This document shows, one piece after another, positions 43,555 through 51,896 of a stretch of 64,000 bases of DNA. Both the position numbers and the translations under genes were made by a program. The DNA comes from Acidobacteriota bacterium (GTDB taxonomy: Bacteria > Acidobacteriota > Holophagae > Holophagales > Holophagaceae), in NCBI GenBank assembly GCA_021794095.1, contig JAJYRN010000003.1:182499-246498 (forward strand), given 5' to 3'. The notes beneath the pieces are model-generated. The model searched no databases. It saw only the letters and a list, made by a program, of their open reading frames with translations, and was not told the origin of the DNA. The stretch's first letter is position 1, and each line of letters begins with the position of its first letter.

Positions 43555-44001
43555 ATGGTGGGCATGAGCCGCAGGAGCCTGAGGAAATGCGTGGACGAGG
43601 CGCAGGTCGTGGAGGCCATCCGGGAGGCGGAGCGGGTCACCTCGGGAGAGATCCGGGTCTCGGTGGCACCCTTTTTCTGGGGGGATGTGGCAAAGACCGC
43701 AGGGAAGGCCTTTCGCCGGCTCGGCATGGAGAACACCGCCGACCGCAACGGGGTGCTCATCTTCCTGGTGCCCAGCCGGAAGCGCTTCGCCATCCTGGGC
43801 GACACGGGCATCCACGAAAAAGTCGGGCAGGCCTTCTGGGACGACGTTTCGGCCTGCCTTTCCTCCCATTTCCGCCGAGGGGCGTTCACCGAGGGTCTGG
43901 TGGAGGGAATCCGTATGGTGGGAGACCGCCTGGCCACCCACTTCCCTTCGGCCGGGGCAGCGGATCGCGATGAGCTTCCGGAGGATGTGGACTTTCAGTG
44001 A
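43555..44001 (+). CDS. Short TPM-domain protein
   Basis: 148 residues of a TPM domain without signal peptide or membrane helix: VVEAIREAERVTSGEIRVSV, then NGVLIFLVPSRKRFAILGDT and FRRGAFTEGLVEGIRMVGDR. Soluble TPM paralogues often follow LemA and a membrane TPM protein. ATG 43555 was chosen; ATG 43564 is possible. Confidence 0.85.
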   Translation: MVGMSRRSLRKCVDEAQVVEAIREAERVTSGEIRVSVAPFFWGDVAKTAGKAFRRLGMENTADRNGVLIFLVPSRKRFAILGDTGIHEKVGQAFWDDVSACLSSHFRRGAFTEGLVEGIRMVGDRLATHFPSAGAADRDELPEDVDFQ

Positions 44002-44096
44002 GTCTGTTCTCCGAATAGACCGACCGGCTCAGGTCACCTCGGCCATGGATTCGCGGCTGGGCTTTGTTCGCCGCGCCGGGACCGTATTCTGGAAGG

Positions 44097-46043
44097 ATGT
44101 TGCCGGACCGGATCGCCTTCCCTGGACGCGTGCTCTTCCTCTCCGAGGATGCAGACAAGGTGCGCCGGCAGTTGGCGGGCGAGGATCTGGAGGTTACGGC
44201 GGCACTGCCGCTGCGCGACCAGATCAGCACCGATGAGATCACCCCCGCCTGGATCTGCTACCACTACGACGAGACCCTGGGCGAGTTCCCGTACCTCGGA
44301 TTGAAGTGCGGCGACGCCTTCCCGGTGAAGGCCGGCGCCGTGAAGGCCGGCGGCTTCTCCGTGAGCGTCGCCGGGAAGCGGCGCGGCAAGGGCAGCAGCC
44401 GCGAGGCCAGCCCCTACGCGGAATGGTGCGCAGGCATCCGCCTCGTGATCGCCGAAAGCTTCGAGCGCATCTACCGCCAGAACGGTCAGAACCTGGGCCT
44501 CCTCACGAGCACGGACCTGGGCCTCGTGGCCCGCATCCGCGCCGGGGAGGCCATCCCCCTGGCCGAGTTCACGGAAGGCCTGGATCCCATCACCGCCGGG
44601 ATCGTGCGGCGCGGCGGCCTCTTCGCCTACAACGCTGCCCGGCTGCGGGGCGAGGAGGTGCCGCCCCTGCCGGATCACGGGCCCCGTCCCATGACCTACG
44701 CGGAGAAGCTGCTGGCCCAGCATGCCGTGGCGGATGCGGCTTCGGGACGCATCGGGTTGCCCGCAGTGGCGCCGGGGGATGGCCTCTTCGCGAAGGCCGA
44801 CTGGCGCTTCTCCCACGACTACGTCACGCCCATGGCCGCGAGCTTCCTGGAGAAGGCCCTGGGCCCGGAGGCCGTGCTGCGGGAGCCGGCCACCATCCTG
44901 GCCTTCCGCGACCACCTCACGTTCCTGCACCACAGCATGCGGGCGGAACATCGTGCCCAGGGACTGCTGGACGTGGCCCAGCGACTGAAGCCCGCCCAGG
45001 AGGCCTTCTGCGCCCGCCACGGCATCCGCCTCCACGGCGAACTGCCGGACGGCTCGGGCAGCGAAGGCATCTGCCACACCCTGATGGCTGAACGCTACGT
45101 CCTCCCCGGCCAGGTGGTGGTGGGCACAGATTCCCACACGCCCCACGCGGGGGCCCTGGGCTGCCTGGCCTTCGGCGTGGGCACCACCGACATCGCCGCC
45201 GCCTGGGTGACGGGCGACGTGCGTGTGACCGTGCCGCCCACCTTGCGGGTGCGCCTGAACGGTCGGCTGCGCCCCGGCGTCTCCGCCAAGGACCTGGTGC
45301 TGCACCTCCTCGCCCAGCCCCTCATCCGCGAGGGCGGGGCCCTCGGCCATGTCGTCGAGTACCAAGGCGAAGCGCTGGCCCACCTGGACACCGACGAGCG
45401 GGCCACCCTCACCAACATGGCGGCAGAGATCGGCGGGTTCACGGGCCTCGTGGCCCCGGACGCCGAGACGGTGCGATTCATCCGCGAGCGCCGTGGCGTG
45501 ACGATCGCCCTGGAGCCCTGGATGCAGGGCGATGATGCGGCCCAGTACGCCCAGACCCTCGACGTGGACTGCGCAGCCCTGGGCCCCATGCTGGCCCGTC
45601 CCGGCGATCCCGGGAACGGCGTGGCGCTGGCGGATCTCGGCGAGGGAGTGCCCATCCACATCGCCTACCTGGGCAGTTGCACCGGCGGCAAGCGCGAGGA
45701 TCTGCGCCGCGCCTACGAGGCGATAAAAGAGGCGGCGGCGCGCGGGCAACGGGTACCGGACCATGTGGCTTTCTACGTCCAGTGCGGCAGCGAGGATGTG
45801 CGCCGCCACGCAACAGCGCAGGGCTGGATCGCCGCCTTCGAGGCCGTGGGCGCCGTGGTGCTCGGCAGCTCCTGCGGCGCCTGCATCAACGCGGGGCCGG
45901 GCGTCTCCACCCGAGCCGACCAGGTGACGATCAGCGCCATCAACCGCAACTTCCCCGGCCGCAGCGGCCCGGGCCAGATGTGGCTGGCCAGCCCCGCCAC
46001 GGTCGCCGCCAGCGCCCTGGCCGGCCATATCGTGGGCGCCTGA
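44097..46043 (+). CDS. Aconitase/isopropylmalate-isomerase family protein with N-terminal swivel domain
   Basis: A 648-residue [4Fe-4S] hydro-lyase. The swivel domain (LeuD-like) is first, about residues 1-165, with GKGSSRE at 97-103 and the YRQNGQNLGLL helix. The catalytic LeuC-like domains follow, with VVGTDSHTPHAGALG at about 341-355, cluster ligands Cys528 (LGSCTGGKRED), Cys593 and Cys596 (SSCGACINAG), and NRNFPGR at 617-623. AcnA and fungal Leu1 have the swivel last; AcnB has it internally after a HEAT domain absent here. Substrate is uncertain. TATTCT ends 6 nt before ATG 44097. The stop overlaps the next start by one base. Confidence 0.88.
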   Translation: MLPDRIAFPGRVLFLSEDADKVRRQLAGEDLEVTAALPLRDQISTDEITPAWICYHYDETLGEFPYLGLKCGDAFPVKAGAVKAGGFSVSVAGKRRGKGSSREASPYAEWCAGIRLVIAESFERIYRQNGQNLGLLTSTDLGLVARIRAGEAIPLAEFTEGLDPITAGIVRRGGLFAYNAARLRGEEVPPLPDHGPRPMTYAEKLLAQHAVADAASGRIGLPAVAPGDGLFAKADWRFSHDYVTPMAASFLEKALGPEAVLREPATILAFRDHLTFLHHSMRAEHRAQGLLDVAQRLKPAQEAFCARHGIRLHGELPDGSGSEGICHTLMAERYVLPGQVVVGTDSHTPHAGALGCLAFGVGTTDIAAAWVTGDVRVTVPPTLRVRLNGRLRPGVSAKDLVLHLLAQPLIREGGALGHVVEYQGEALAHLDTDERATLTNMAAEIGGFTGLVAPDAETVRFIRERRGVTIALEPWMQGDDAAQYAQTLDVDCAALGPMLARPGDPGNGVALADLGEGVPIHIAYLGSCTGGKREDLRRAYEAIKEAAARGQRVPDHVAFYVQCGSEDVRRHATAQGWIAAFEAVGAVVLGSSCGACINAGPGVSTRADQVTISAINRNFPGRSGPGQMWLASPATVAASALAGHIVGA

Positions 46044-47977
46044 TGTCCGATCCTGTTCTTGCCGCCTGCTACCGCGCCCTGGCGCTGGAGGGCCTCGCCC
46101 GCCCCGGCGCACCCGCCTGGGACCCGCATGGGCGCGTGCTCGTGGTGGATCCGGCCCGCCAGCGGCTGGGCCTGCTGGAGGATGGCCGGCTGGTGTTCGA
46201 GGCGGTCATCTCCACGGCCCTGAATGGCCTGGGCTGCGAGGAGAACTCCTTCCGCACGCCCACGGGCTGGCACCGAATCCACGCGCGCATCGGCACAGGC
46301 GCCGAGGCCGGCACCGTCTTCCGCAGCCGGGTGGCCACCGGCGAGGTGTGGCGGGGCGAAGACCGCGAGGATGACCTCATCCTCACCCGCGTGCTCACCC
46401 TGGAGGGCCTGGAGGCAGGCTGGAACCGAGGACCGGGCCGCGATTCGCTGGAACGGTTCATCTACCTGCACGGCACGAACCGGGAACAGGATCTGGGCCA
46501 GCCCCGTTCCCACGGCTGCGTGCGGCTTTCCAACGCCGGCGTGGCGGATCTCTTTGACCGGGTGACAGAAGGCGACCTCGTGTTCATCGCGCCCGGGCCG
46601 CTGGAGGCGGGCTTGGGCCGGCTCCATTTCGCCGGCGTGGCGGGCAGCGGTATGAGCGCCCTGGCCCAATTTCTGGCCATGAAGGGCGGGAAGGCCAGCG
46701 GCAGCGACCGCAGCTTCGACCGGGGCGAGCGCCCGGAGGCTCGGAGGCAGCTGGAAACCCTGGGCGTCGTGATCCATCCCCAGGACGGCTCTGGCCTGGC
46801 GGGTGATTGCGCGGCCCTGGTGGTGTCCACCGCCGTGGAGGACGAGGTGCCGGACGTGGCCGAGGCTCGCCGCCTTGCCATTCCCGTCCTGCATCGCTCC
46901 GAGCTGCTGGCCCACCTGGTGGCGTTCCACCGCACCCTCGCCATCACGGGCACCAGCGGCAAGTCCACCACGGTGGCGATGGCCTTCGCGCTCCTGCGCG
47001 GCGCGGGGCGCGATCCCTCCGTCATCACCGGCGGGGAACTGGCCTCGTTGCAGGCGGAAGGCCTCTGGGGCAACGCCTGGGCCGGTTCGTCGGACCTGCT
47101 GGTCATCGAGGCCGACGAAAGCGACGGCTCCGTGGTGCGCTACCATCCCGCCATCGGCGTCCTCCTCAACCTGCAGAAGGACCACAAGGACGTGGAAACG
47201 GTGGCGGCGATGTTCCGGGCCTTCCGCGCCCAGATCCGCGAAACCTGCGTGGTGGGCGAGGCAGAGAACCTGCACGCGTTCGCCGGGGGCGCCACGGTCT
47301 TCGGCTTCGGCCCCGGCGCGGACCTGCGGGCGGAGGAGGTGACCTTGACGCCGGAGGGCTCCACGTTCCGCGTGGGTGAGGTGTCCTTCCGCCTCCCCGT
47401 GCCGGGACGCCACAACGTGGAGAACGCCTTGGCCGCCCTCGCCGCCTGCCGGGCCCTGAGCGTGCCCATGGCCGACATGGCCAGCCCGTTGGCGGCCTTC
47501 CAGGGCGTGGCCCGGCGTTTCCAGGTGCTCGGCCGCCGCGGCGGCGTCACCGTGGTGGACGACTTCGGCCACAACCCTGCCAAGGTGGCAGCCTCCCTCC
47601 GCACCGCACACCTGCGCACGGATCTCACCGGCGGGCGCGTGCTGGCCATCTTCCAGCCCCACGGCTTCGGCCCCCTCAAGTTCCTCCGCCGCGAATTCGT
47701 GGATGCCTTTGCCGAAGGGCTGTCCGAACGCGACCGCCTCTGGTTCCTGGAGGTCTTCTACGCCGGCGGCACCGTCGCCCGGGACATCTCCAGCGGCGAC
47801 GTGGTGGCCGAACTCGCGGCTCTGGACGTGGCCGCCGAGGTTGCGCCGTCGCGGGAGGCGTTGGCGGCGCAGCTGGCCGCCGAAGCCCGCCCTGGCGATC
47901 TGATCCTCCTCATGGGGGCCCGGGATCCCTCGCTCACGGCGTTCGCCCGGTCCATTCTCGCGGCCCTTCCGGCGTAG
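46043..47977 (+). CDS. Fusion of YkuD L,D-transpeptidase/carboxypeptidase domain and Mur ligase
   Basis: 644 residues and no signal peptide. Residues about 28-182 are a YkuD domain with HGT (His143) and the catalytic SHGCVR motif (Cys159). Residues about 193-644 are a MurC/Mpl-type ligase: Rossmann HFAGVAGSGMSALAQF, P-loop GTSGKSTT (303-310), EADESDGS (356-363), GRHNVENALAALAA (455-468) and DDFGHNPAKVAASLR (506-520). Both halves look intact. YkuD enzymes are usually periplasmic, but some cytosolic ones (ElsL type) trim murein tetrapeptides to tripeptides, the substrate that Mpl attaches to UDP-MurNAc. A combined trimming-and-ligating recycling enzyme is the inferred role; MurC activity is the alternative. 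Confidence 0.88.
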   Translation: MSDPVLAACYRALALEGLARPGAPAWDPHGRVLVVDPARQRLGLLEDGRLVFEAVISTALNGLGCEENSFRTPTGWHRIHARIGTGAEAGTVFRSRVATGEVWRGEDREDDLILTRVLTLEGLEAGWNRGPGRDSLERFIYLHGTNREQDLGQPRSHGCVRLSNAGVADLFDRVTEGDLVFIAPGPLEAGLGRLHFAGVAGSGMSALAQFLAMKGGKASGSDRSFDRGERPEARRQLETLGVVIHPQDGSGLAGDCAALVVSTAVEDEVPDVAEARRLAIPVLHRSELLAHLVAFHRTLAITGTSGKSTTVAMAFALLRGAGRDPSVITGGELASLQAEGLWGNAWAGSSDLLVIEADESDGSVVRYHPAIGVLLNLQKDHKDVETVAAMFRAFRAQIRETCVVGEAENLHAFAGGATVFGFGPGADLRAEEVTLTPEGSTFRVGEVSFRLPVPGRHNVENALAALAACRALSVPMADMASPLAAFQGVARRFQVLGRRGGVTVVDDFGHNPAKVAASLRTAHLRTDLTGGRVLAIFQPHGFGPLKFLRREFVDAFAEGLSERDRLWFLEVFYAGGTVARDISSGDVVAELAALDVAAEVAPSREALAAQLAAEARPGDLILLMGARDPSLTAFARSILAALPA

Positions 47978-47986
47978 GATCTCCCC

Positions 47987-48778
47987 ATGTCCGACTCGCT
48001 CCGCGTCGCCCTCGTCCAGCAGGACACGGTCTGGGAGGATCCCGCCGCCAACCTGGCGAAGGCGCGGACCTTCGTGGCCGAAGCCGCGCGGGCCGGGGCG
48101 CGGGTTGTGGTGTTCCCCGAGCTGGCCACCACGGGCTTCACCATGGCGCCGGAGGGCTTCGCGGAGCCCCTGCCCGGCCCCGCCACGGAGGCCTTCGGCC
48201 GCCTGGCCCGGGCGCACGGACTCTACATCGTGGGCACGGCCGTCGAGGCCCACGCACCCCACCCGCGCAACGCCGCGGTCGTGCTCGGACCCGACGGCGC
48301 GCTGCTCGCCATCTACCGCAAGCTCCACCCCTTCACCTACGGCGAGGAGCACCAGCACTATGTCGGCGGGGATGACTGCCCAGTCTTCGCGGTGGATGGC
48401 ATCCCCTGCGGCCTGCAGATCTGCTATGACCTGCGCTTTCCCGAGCCCTTCCGCAGCCTGGCGGTGCGGGGCGCGGAGGTGGTCTTCCTGCCCGCCAACT
48501 GGCCCGTGCGCCGCATCGAGGCCTGGTCCACCCTGCTGGCCGCCCGGGCCATCGAGAACCAGCTGGCCGTCTGCGGCGTGAACCGCGTAGGCCGCGATCC
48601 GATGGCCGAGTACCCCGGCCGCTCGGCCCTCCTCGATCCCTTCGGCGTGGCCATCGCCAGCGGCGGAGAGGCCGAGGGCCTGGTGATCGGCAACCTCGAT
48701 CTGGCCAAGCTCCGCGCCTGGCGCGAGCGCTTCCCCGCCCTGAAGGACCGGCGACCGGAGGTGTACGGGCGGTTGTGA
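47987..48778 (+). CDS. Carbon-nitrogen hydrolase (nitrilase superfamily, omega-amidase-like)
   Basis: A 263-residue amidase. The catalytic triad is Glu in VVFPELATTGF, Lys in YRKLHPFTYGE and Cys in GLQICYDLRFPEPFR. The spacing and the short single-domain length suit Nit2/YafV-type omega-amidases that act on 2-oxo-amides, but other small amides are possible. ATG 47987 follows TAGGAT by 6 nt; that hexamer includes the stop codon of the upstream fusion gene. Confidence 0.88.
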   Translation: MSDSLRVALVQQDTVWEDPAANLAKARTFVAEAARAGARVVVFPELATTGFTMAPEGFAEPLPGPATEAFGRLARAHGLYIVGTAVEAHAPHPRNAAVVLGPDGALLAIYRKLHPFTYGEEHQHYVGGDDCPVFAVDGIPCGLQICYDLRFPEPFRSLAVRGAEVVFLPANWPVRRIEAWSTLLAARAIENQLAVCGVNRVGRDPMAEYPGRSALLDPFGVAIASGGEAEGLVIGNLDLAKLRAWRERFPALKDRRPEVYGRL

Positions 48779-48895
48779 ATGCCCCTCCCACGTCCCCTGG
48801 CCCCCCAGGAGGAACCCCGGGTGTAGGGTGAAGGTGCCCAGGCTTCCGGTGAGCAGCGACCCTACCGATGATCCTTTCCCTGGAGGAGGTTCCCC

Positions 48896-51340
48896 GTGTC
48901 TGAAACGCATGGTTCCCACCCCCACGCCAGTCCGGACACCCTCCCTTCCATGAAGGATCCTGTGTGCGGGATGACCCTCGATCCGGCCAAGGCCAAGGGG
49001 CCCCACACCCACGAGGGAAAGTCCTACTACTTCTGCAGCGCGGGGTGCATGGCCAAGTTCGCCGCGAACCCGGGGGCCTACCTCCCGGCTCCTCCGGGGG
49101 CGGCGCCAGTCCATGAGGCTTCGCGCTACGTCTGTCCCATGCACTCCGAGATCCGCCAGGACCACCCCGGCACCTGCCCCATCTGCGGCATGGCCCTGGA
49201 GGCGGAGCTGCCTGCTGCCGCCGCCCAAACGGAATTCGTGTGCCCCATGCACCCGGAGGTGGTCCAGGACCAGCCGGGCACCTGTCCCAGGTGCGGCATG
49301 GCCCTGGAGGCCCGCACCGCCCAGCTGAAGGAGGGCCCCAATCCCGAGCTGCGGGACATGACACGCCGCTTCTGGGTGGGCGTGGCCCTCAGCCTTCCCC
49401 TGCTTCTTCTCGCCATGTCCGACATGCTCCCGGGCCATCCCGCCCAGGCATGGGGGGGGAAGGTGCTCCTCTGGGCGGAGTTCCTCCTGGCCACGCCCGT
49501 GGTGCTCTGGGCCGGATGGCCCTTCTTCGTGCGCGGCGCCGCGTCCATCAAGAACCGCAGCCTCAACATGTTCACGCTCATCGCCATGGGCACCGGCGCG
49601 GCCTACGCCTACAGCCTCTTCGCCCTGCTCTTCCCTGGCGCCCTGCCCCGCAGCCTCCGGGGCGAGGGCGGCATGGTGCCGGTGTACTTCGAGGCCTCGG
49701 CCGTGATCGTCACCCTTGTGTTGCTGGGCCAGGTGCTGGAGCTGAAGGCTCGCAGCGCCACCAGCAGCGCCATCAAGGCCCTGCTGGGCCTGGCCCCCAA
49801 GACGGCCCGGCGGATCGAGGCGGATGGCTCCGAGGCGGACGTGCCCTTGGAACGGGTCCTGGTGGGTGACCGCCTGCGGGTACGCCCCGGTGAGAAGATC
49901 CCCGTGGATGGCGCGGTGCTGGAAGGCACGAGCGCCGTGGACGAATCCATGGTGACGGGCGAATCCCTTCCCACCGAGAAGTCACCAGGCGCCCAGGTCA
50001 CGGGCGGCACCCTGAACGGCACGGGCGGGATGGTGATCCGCGCCGAACGGGTGGGACGCGACACGCTGCTGGCCCAGATCGTTCGGCAGGTGAGCGAGGC
50101 CCAGCGCAGCCGCGCGCCCATCCAACGGCTGGCCGACCTGGTGGCCGCCTGGTTCGTGCCGGCTGTCATCGCCTCGGCCCTCCTGACGGCGCTGGTGTGG
50201 GGCCTCTGGGGGCCGGAGCCCCGCCTCACCCATGCGCTGCTGAACGCCGTGGCCGTGCTGATCATCGCCTGTCCCTGCGCGCTGGGCCTGGCCACGCCCA
50301 TGTCCATCATGATCGGCACAGGCACCGGCGCCCGCGCGGGCGTACTCATCCGCAATGCGGAAGCCCTGGAGATGCTGGAGAAGGTGGACACCCTCATCGT
50401 TGACAAGACGGGCACACTCACGGAAGGCAAGCCTCAGCTGGTGTCCGTGGTGCCCTTCGATGGCTTCGACGAGCCCACCGTGCTACGCCTTGCGGCGGGC
50501 CTGGAGCGGGGCAGCGAGCACCCCCTGTCCGCCGCCATCGTGGCCGGGGCCGAAGCCCGGAAGCTGACCCCTGCTCCCGTGGAGGATTTCCAGTCCGTGA
50601 CCGGCAAGGGCGTCACCGGAAGGGTGGAGGAACGGAAGGTGGTCCTGGGCAACGCCGCCTTGCTGAGCGCTCTGGGCCTGGATCCCGCCGCATTGGACGC
50701 GAAAGCCGAGACCCTCCGTGCGGAGGGGCAGACCGTGATGCTCATGGCGGTGGATGGTCGCCCTGCCGGGCTTTTGGGCGTGGCGGATCCCATCAAGGCG
50801 AGCACGCCGGAGGCCCTTGACCTGCTCAAGAAGGAAGGCCTCCGCATCGTCATGCTGACAGGAGACAGCCAGGCCACCGCCGCCGCCGTGGCGCGTAGGC
50901 TCGGCATTGATGCCTTCGAGGCCGAGGTGTTGCCGCAGGGGAAGGGGGATGCGGTGAAGCGGCTCCAGGCCGAGGGGCGCATCGTGGCCATGGCCGGGGA
51001 TGGCGTGAACGATGCCCCTGCCCTGGCCTTGGCCCAGGTGGGCATCGCCATGGGCACCGGCACCGATATCGCCATGCAGAGCGCGGGCATCACGCTGGTG
51101 AAGGGGGATCTGCGTGGCATCGTGCGGGCCCTCCGCCTCAGCCGGGCGACGCTCGGCAACATCCGCCAGAACCTCTTCCTGGCCTTCGTCTACAACACCC
51201 TCGGCATCCCGCTGGCGGCGGGCGTCCTCTACCCGGTCTTCGGGCTCCTGCTCAGCCCCATCATCGCCAGCGCGGCCATGAGCCTCTCGTCCGTCTCCGT
51301 CATCGGCAACGCGCTGCGGCTGCGATCGGCGAAACTGTGA
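48896..51340 (+). CDS. copA: Copper-transporting P1B-type ATPase with YHS and two metal-binding Cys modules
   Basis: 814 residues. A YHS domain (about 20-62, [20 protein letters not shown]) is followed by two repeats of the CPMHxE-x-PGTCPxCGMALE type (about 79-102 and 115-138) that bind soft metals. The actuator motif TGES, the channel motif CPC (Cys459/Cys461), phosphorylated Asp503 (DKTGTLTEG), the SEHPLS motif, the hinge GDGVNDAP and the YN and MSLSS residues of the last helices match Cu(I) exporters. No classic HMA domain is present. GTG 48896 follows GGAGGAGG. Confidence 0.93.
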   Translation: MSETHGSHPHASPDTLPSMKDPVCGMTLDPAKAKGPHTHEGKSYYFCSAGCMAKFAANPGAYLPAPPGAAPVHEASRYVCPMHSEIRQDHPGTCPICGMALEAELPAAAAQTEFVCPMHPEVVQDQPGTCPRCGMALEARTAQLKEGPNPELRDMTRRFWVGVALSLPLLLLAMSDMLPGHPAQAWGGKVLLWAEFLLATPVVLWAGWPFFVRGAASIKNRSLNMFTLIAMGTGAAYAYSLFALLFPGALPRSLRGEGGMVPVYFEASAVIVTLVLLGQVLELKARSATSSAIKALLGLAPKTARRIEADGSEADVPLERVLVGDRLRVRPGEKIPVDGAVLEGTSAVDESMVTGESLPTEKSPGAQVTGGTLNGTGGMVIRAERVGRDTLLAQIVRQVSEAQRSRAPIQRLADLVAAWFVPAVIASALLTALVWGLWGPEPRLTHALLNAVAVLIIACPCALGLATPMSIMIGTGTGARAGVLIRNAEALEMLEKVDTLIVDKTGTLTEGKPQLVSVVPFDGFDEPTVLRLAAGLERGSEHPLSAAIVAGAEARKLTPAPVEDFQSVTGKGVTGRVEERKVVLGNAALLSALGLDPAALDAKAETLRAEGQTVMLMAVDGRPAGLLGVADPIKASTPEALDLLKKEGLRIVMLTGDSQATAAAVARRLGIDAFEAEVLPQGKGDAVKRLQAEGRIVAMAGDGVNDAPALALAQVGIAMGTGTDIAMQSAGITLVKGDLRGIVRALRLSRATLGNIRQNLFLAFVYNTLGIPLAAGVLYPVFGLLLSPIIASAAMSLSSVSVIGNALRLRSAKL

Positions 51341-51348
51341 CGGAATGA

Positions 51349-51480
51349 TCAGGTGCTCGCCACCAGCAGCTCCTCGGCGGAATTGGGGGGGCGGAGGCCG
51401 ACGGCGCGGGCGAGGGCGACCAGCTTCGGGGGCTCGAAGAAGCTGAAGAAGGGGGTTCCGCTGGGAATGTCCCCAATTAT
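51349..51480 (-). pseudogene. C-terminal remnant resembling a SAM-dependent methyltransferase
   Basis: About 40 codons read GTPFFSFFEPPKLVALARAV followed by GLRPPNSAEELLVAST and a stop. The pattern of a turn, FF.P, Leu-x-x-Leu-Ala and an AxGL/F resembles the tail of class I methyltransferases. No start or core lies upstream; the sequence there is the DNPH1-like gene. I regard it as a degraded fragment, with low certainty about family. Confidence 0.35.
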
Positions 51481-51893
51481 CGCGCCGCCAGGAAGGCCTC
51501 CACGCCAGCCAGCAGGTCGGATTCGGTCTGGTAGGCGGTGAGGCCATCCCGCAGGGAGGGATGACCCGTGAGCATCTTGCTGACGCGCACCCCCGTGCGA
51601 TGGCAACAGAGCACGGGCTTGCCCCGTTCCAGGGCGTAGGCGATCTCGAAGCCCACGCCGTGGGAGGGGGTGCTCACCTCGGCAATCACGGCGTCGCAGG
51701 CTCGGAGCCAGTCCGTGTCCCGCTCGAAGACGGCCGATGGCGACAGCTCCCCGTCCTGGGCCATGGCTTCGGGGTGGGCCAGATGCGCCGTGAGAACCCG
51801 GTGGCCCCGGGCTTCGAGATAAGCCACCAGGGCGGCCACGAGGGGTTGATCCCCGCGGCCGCCCGTGAGTGAGCAGGAAACGTAGATCTCCAA
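51477..51893 (-). CDS. DNPH1-like 2'-deoxynucleoside 5'-phosphate N-hydrolase
   Basis: A 138-residue member of the nucleoside 2-deoxyribosyltransferase superfamily. The N-terminal phosphate-binding stretch is IYVSCSLTGGRGDQ, then FERDTDWLRACDAVIAEVST, and the catalytic Glu region SHGVGFEIAYALERGKPVL. That layout matches eukaryotic DNPH1/Rcl and bacterial MilB-type hydrolases, which cut the glycosidic bond of (modified) dNMPs. It starts 3 bp after the S46 peptidase stop, so both are probably one transcript. Confidence 0.8.
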   Translation of the reverse strand: MEIYVSCSLTGGRGDQPLVAALVAYLEARGHRVLTAHLAHPEAMAQDGELSPSAVFERDTDWLRACDAVIAEVSTPSHGVGFEIAYALERGKPVLCCHRTGVRVSKMLTGHPSLRDGLTAYQTESDLLAGVEAFLAAR

Positions 51894-51896
51894 CGC

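Noticed and set aside
48823..48865. GTAGGGT...ACCCTAC inverted repeat before the copper ATPase as a metal-regulator operator
   Set aside because: Arms are only 7 bp with a 29-bp spacer and do not match CueR or CsoR sites; chance is likely.
45773..49438. A 1221-codon open frame antisense to the fusion and nitrilase genes
   Set aside because: It is a by-product of high GC with GNN codon bias; composition is His/Gly/Ala-rich without motifs, and the plus strand encodes clear enzymes.
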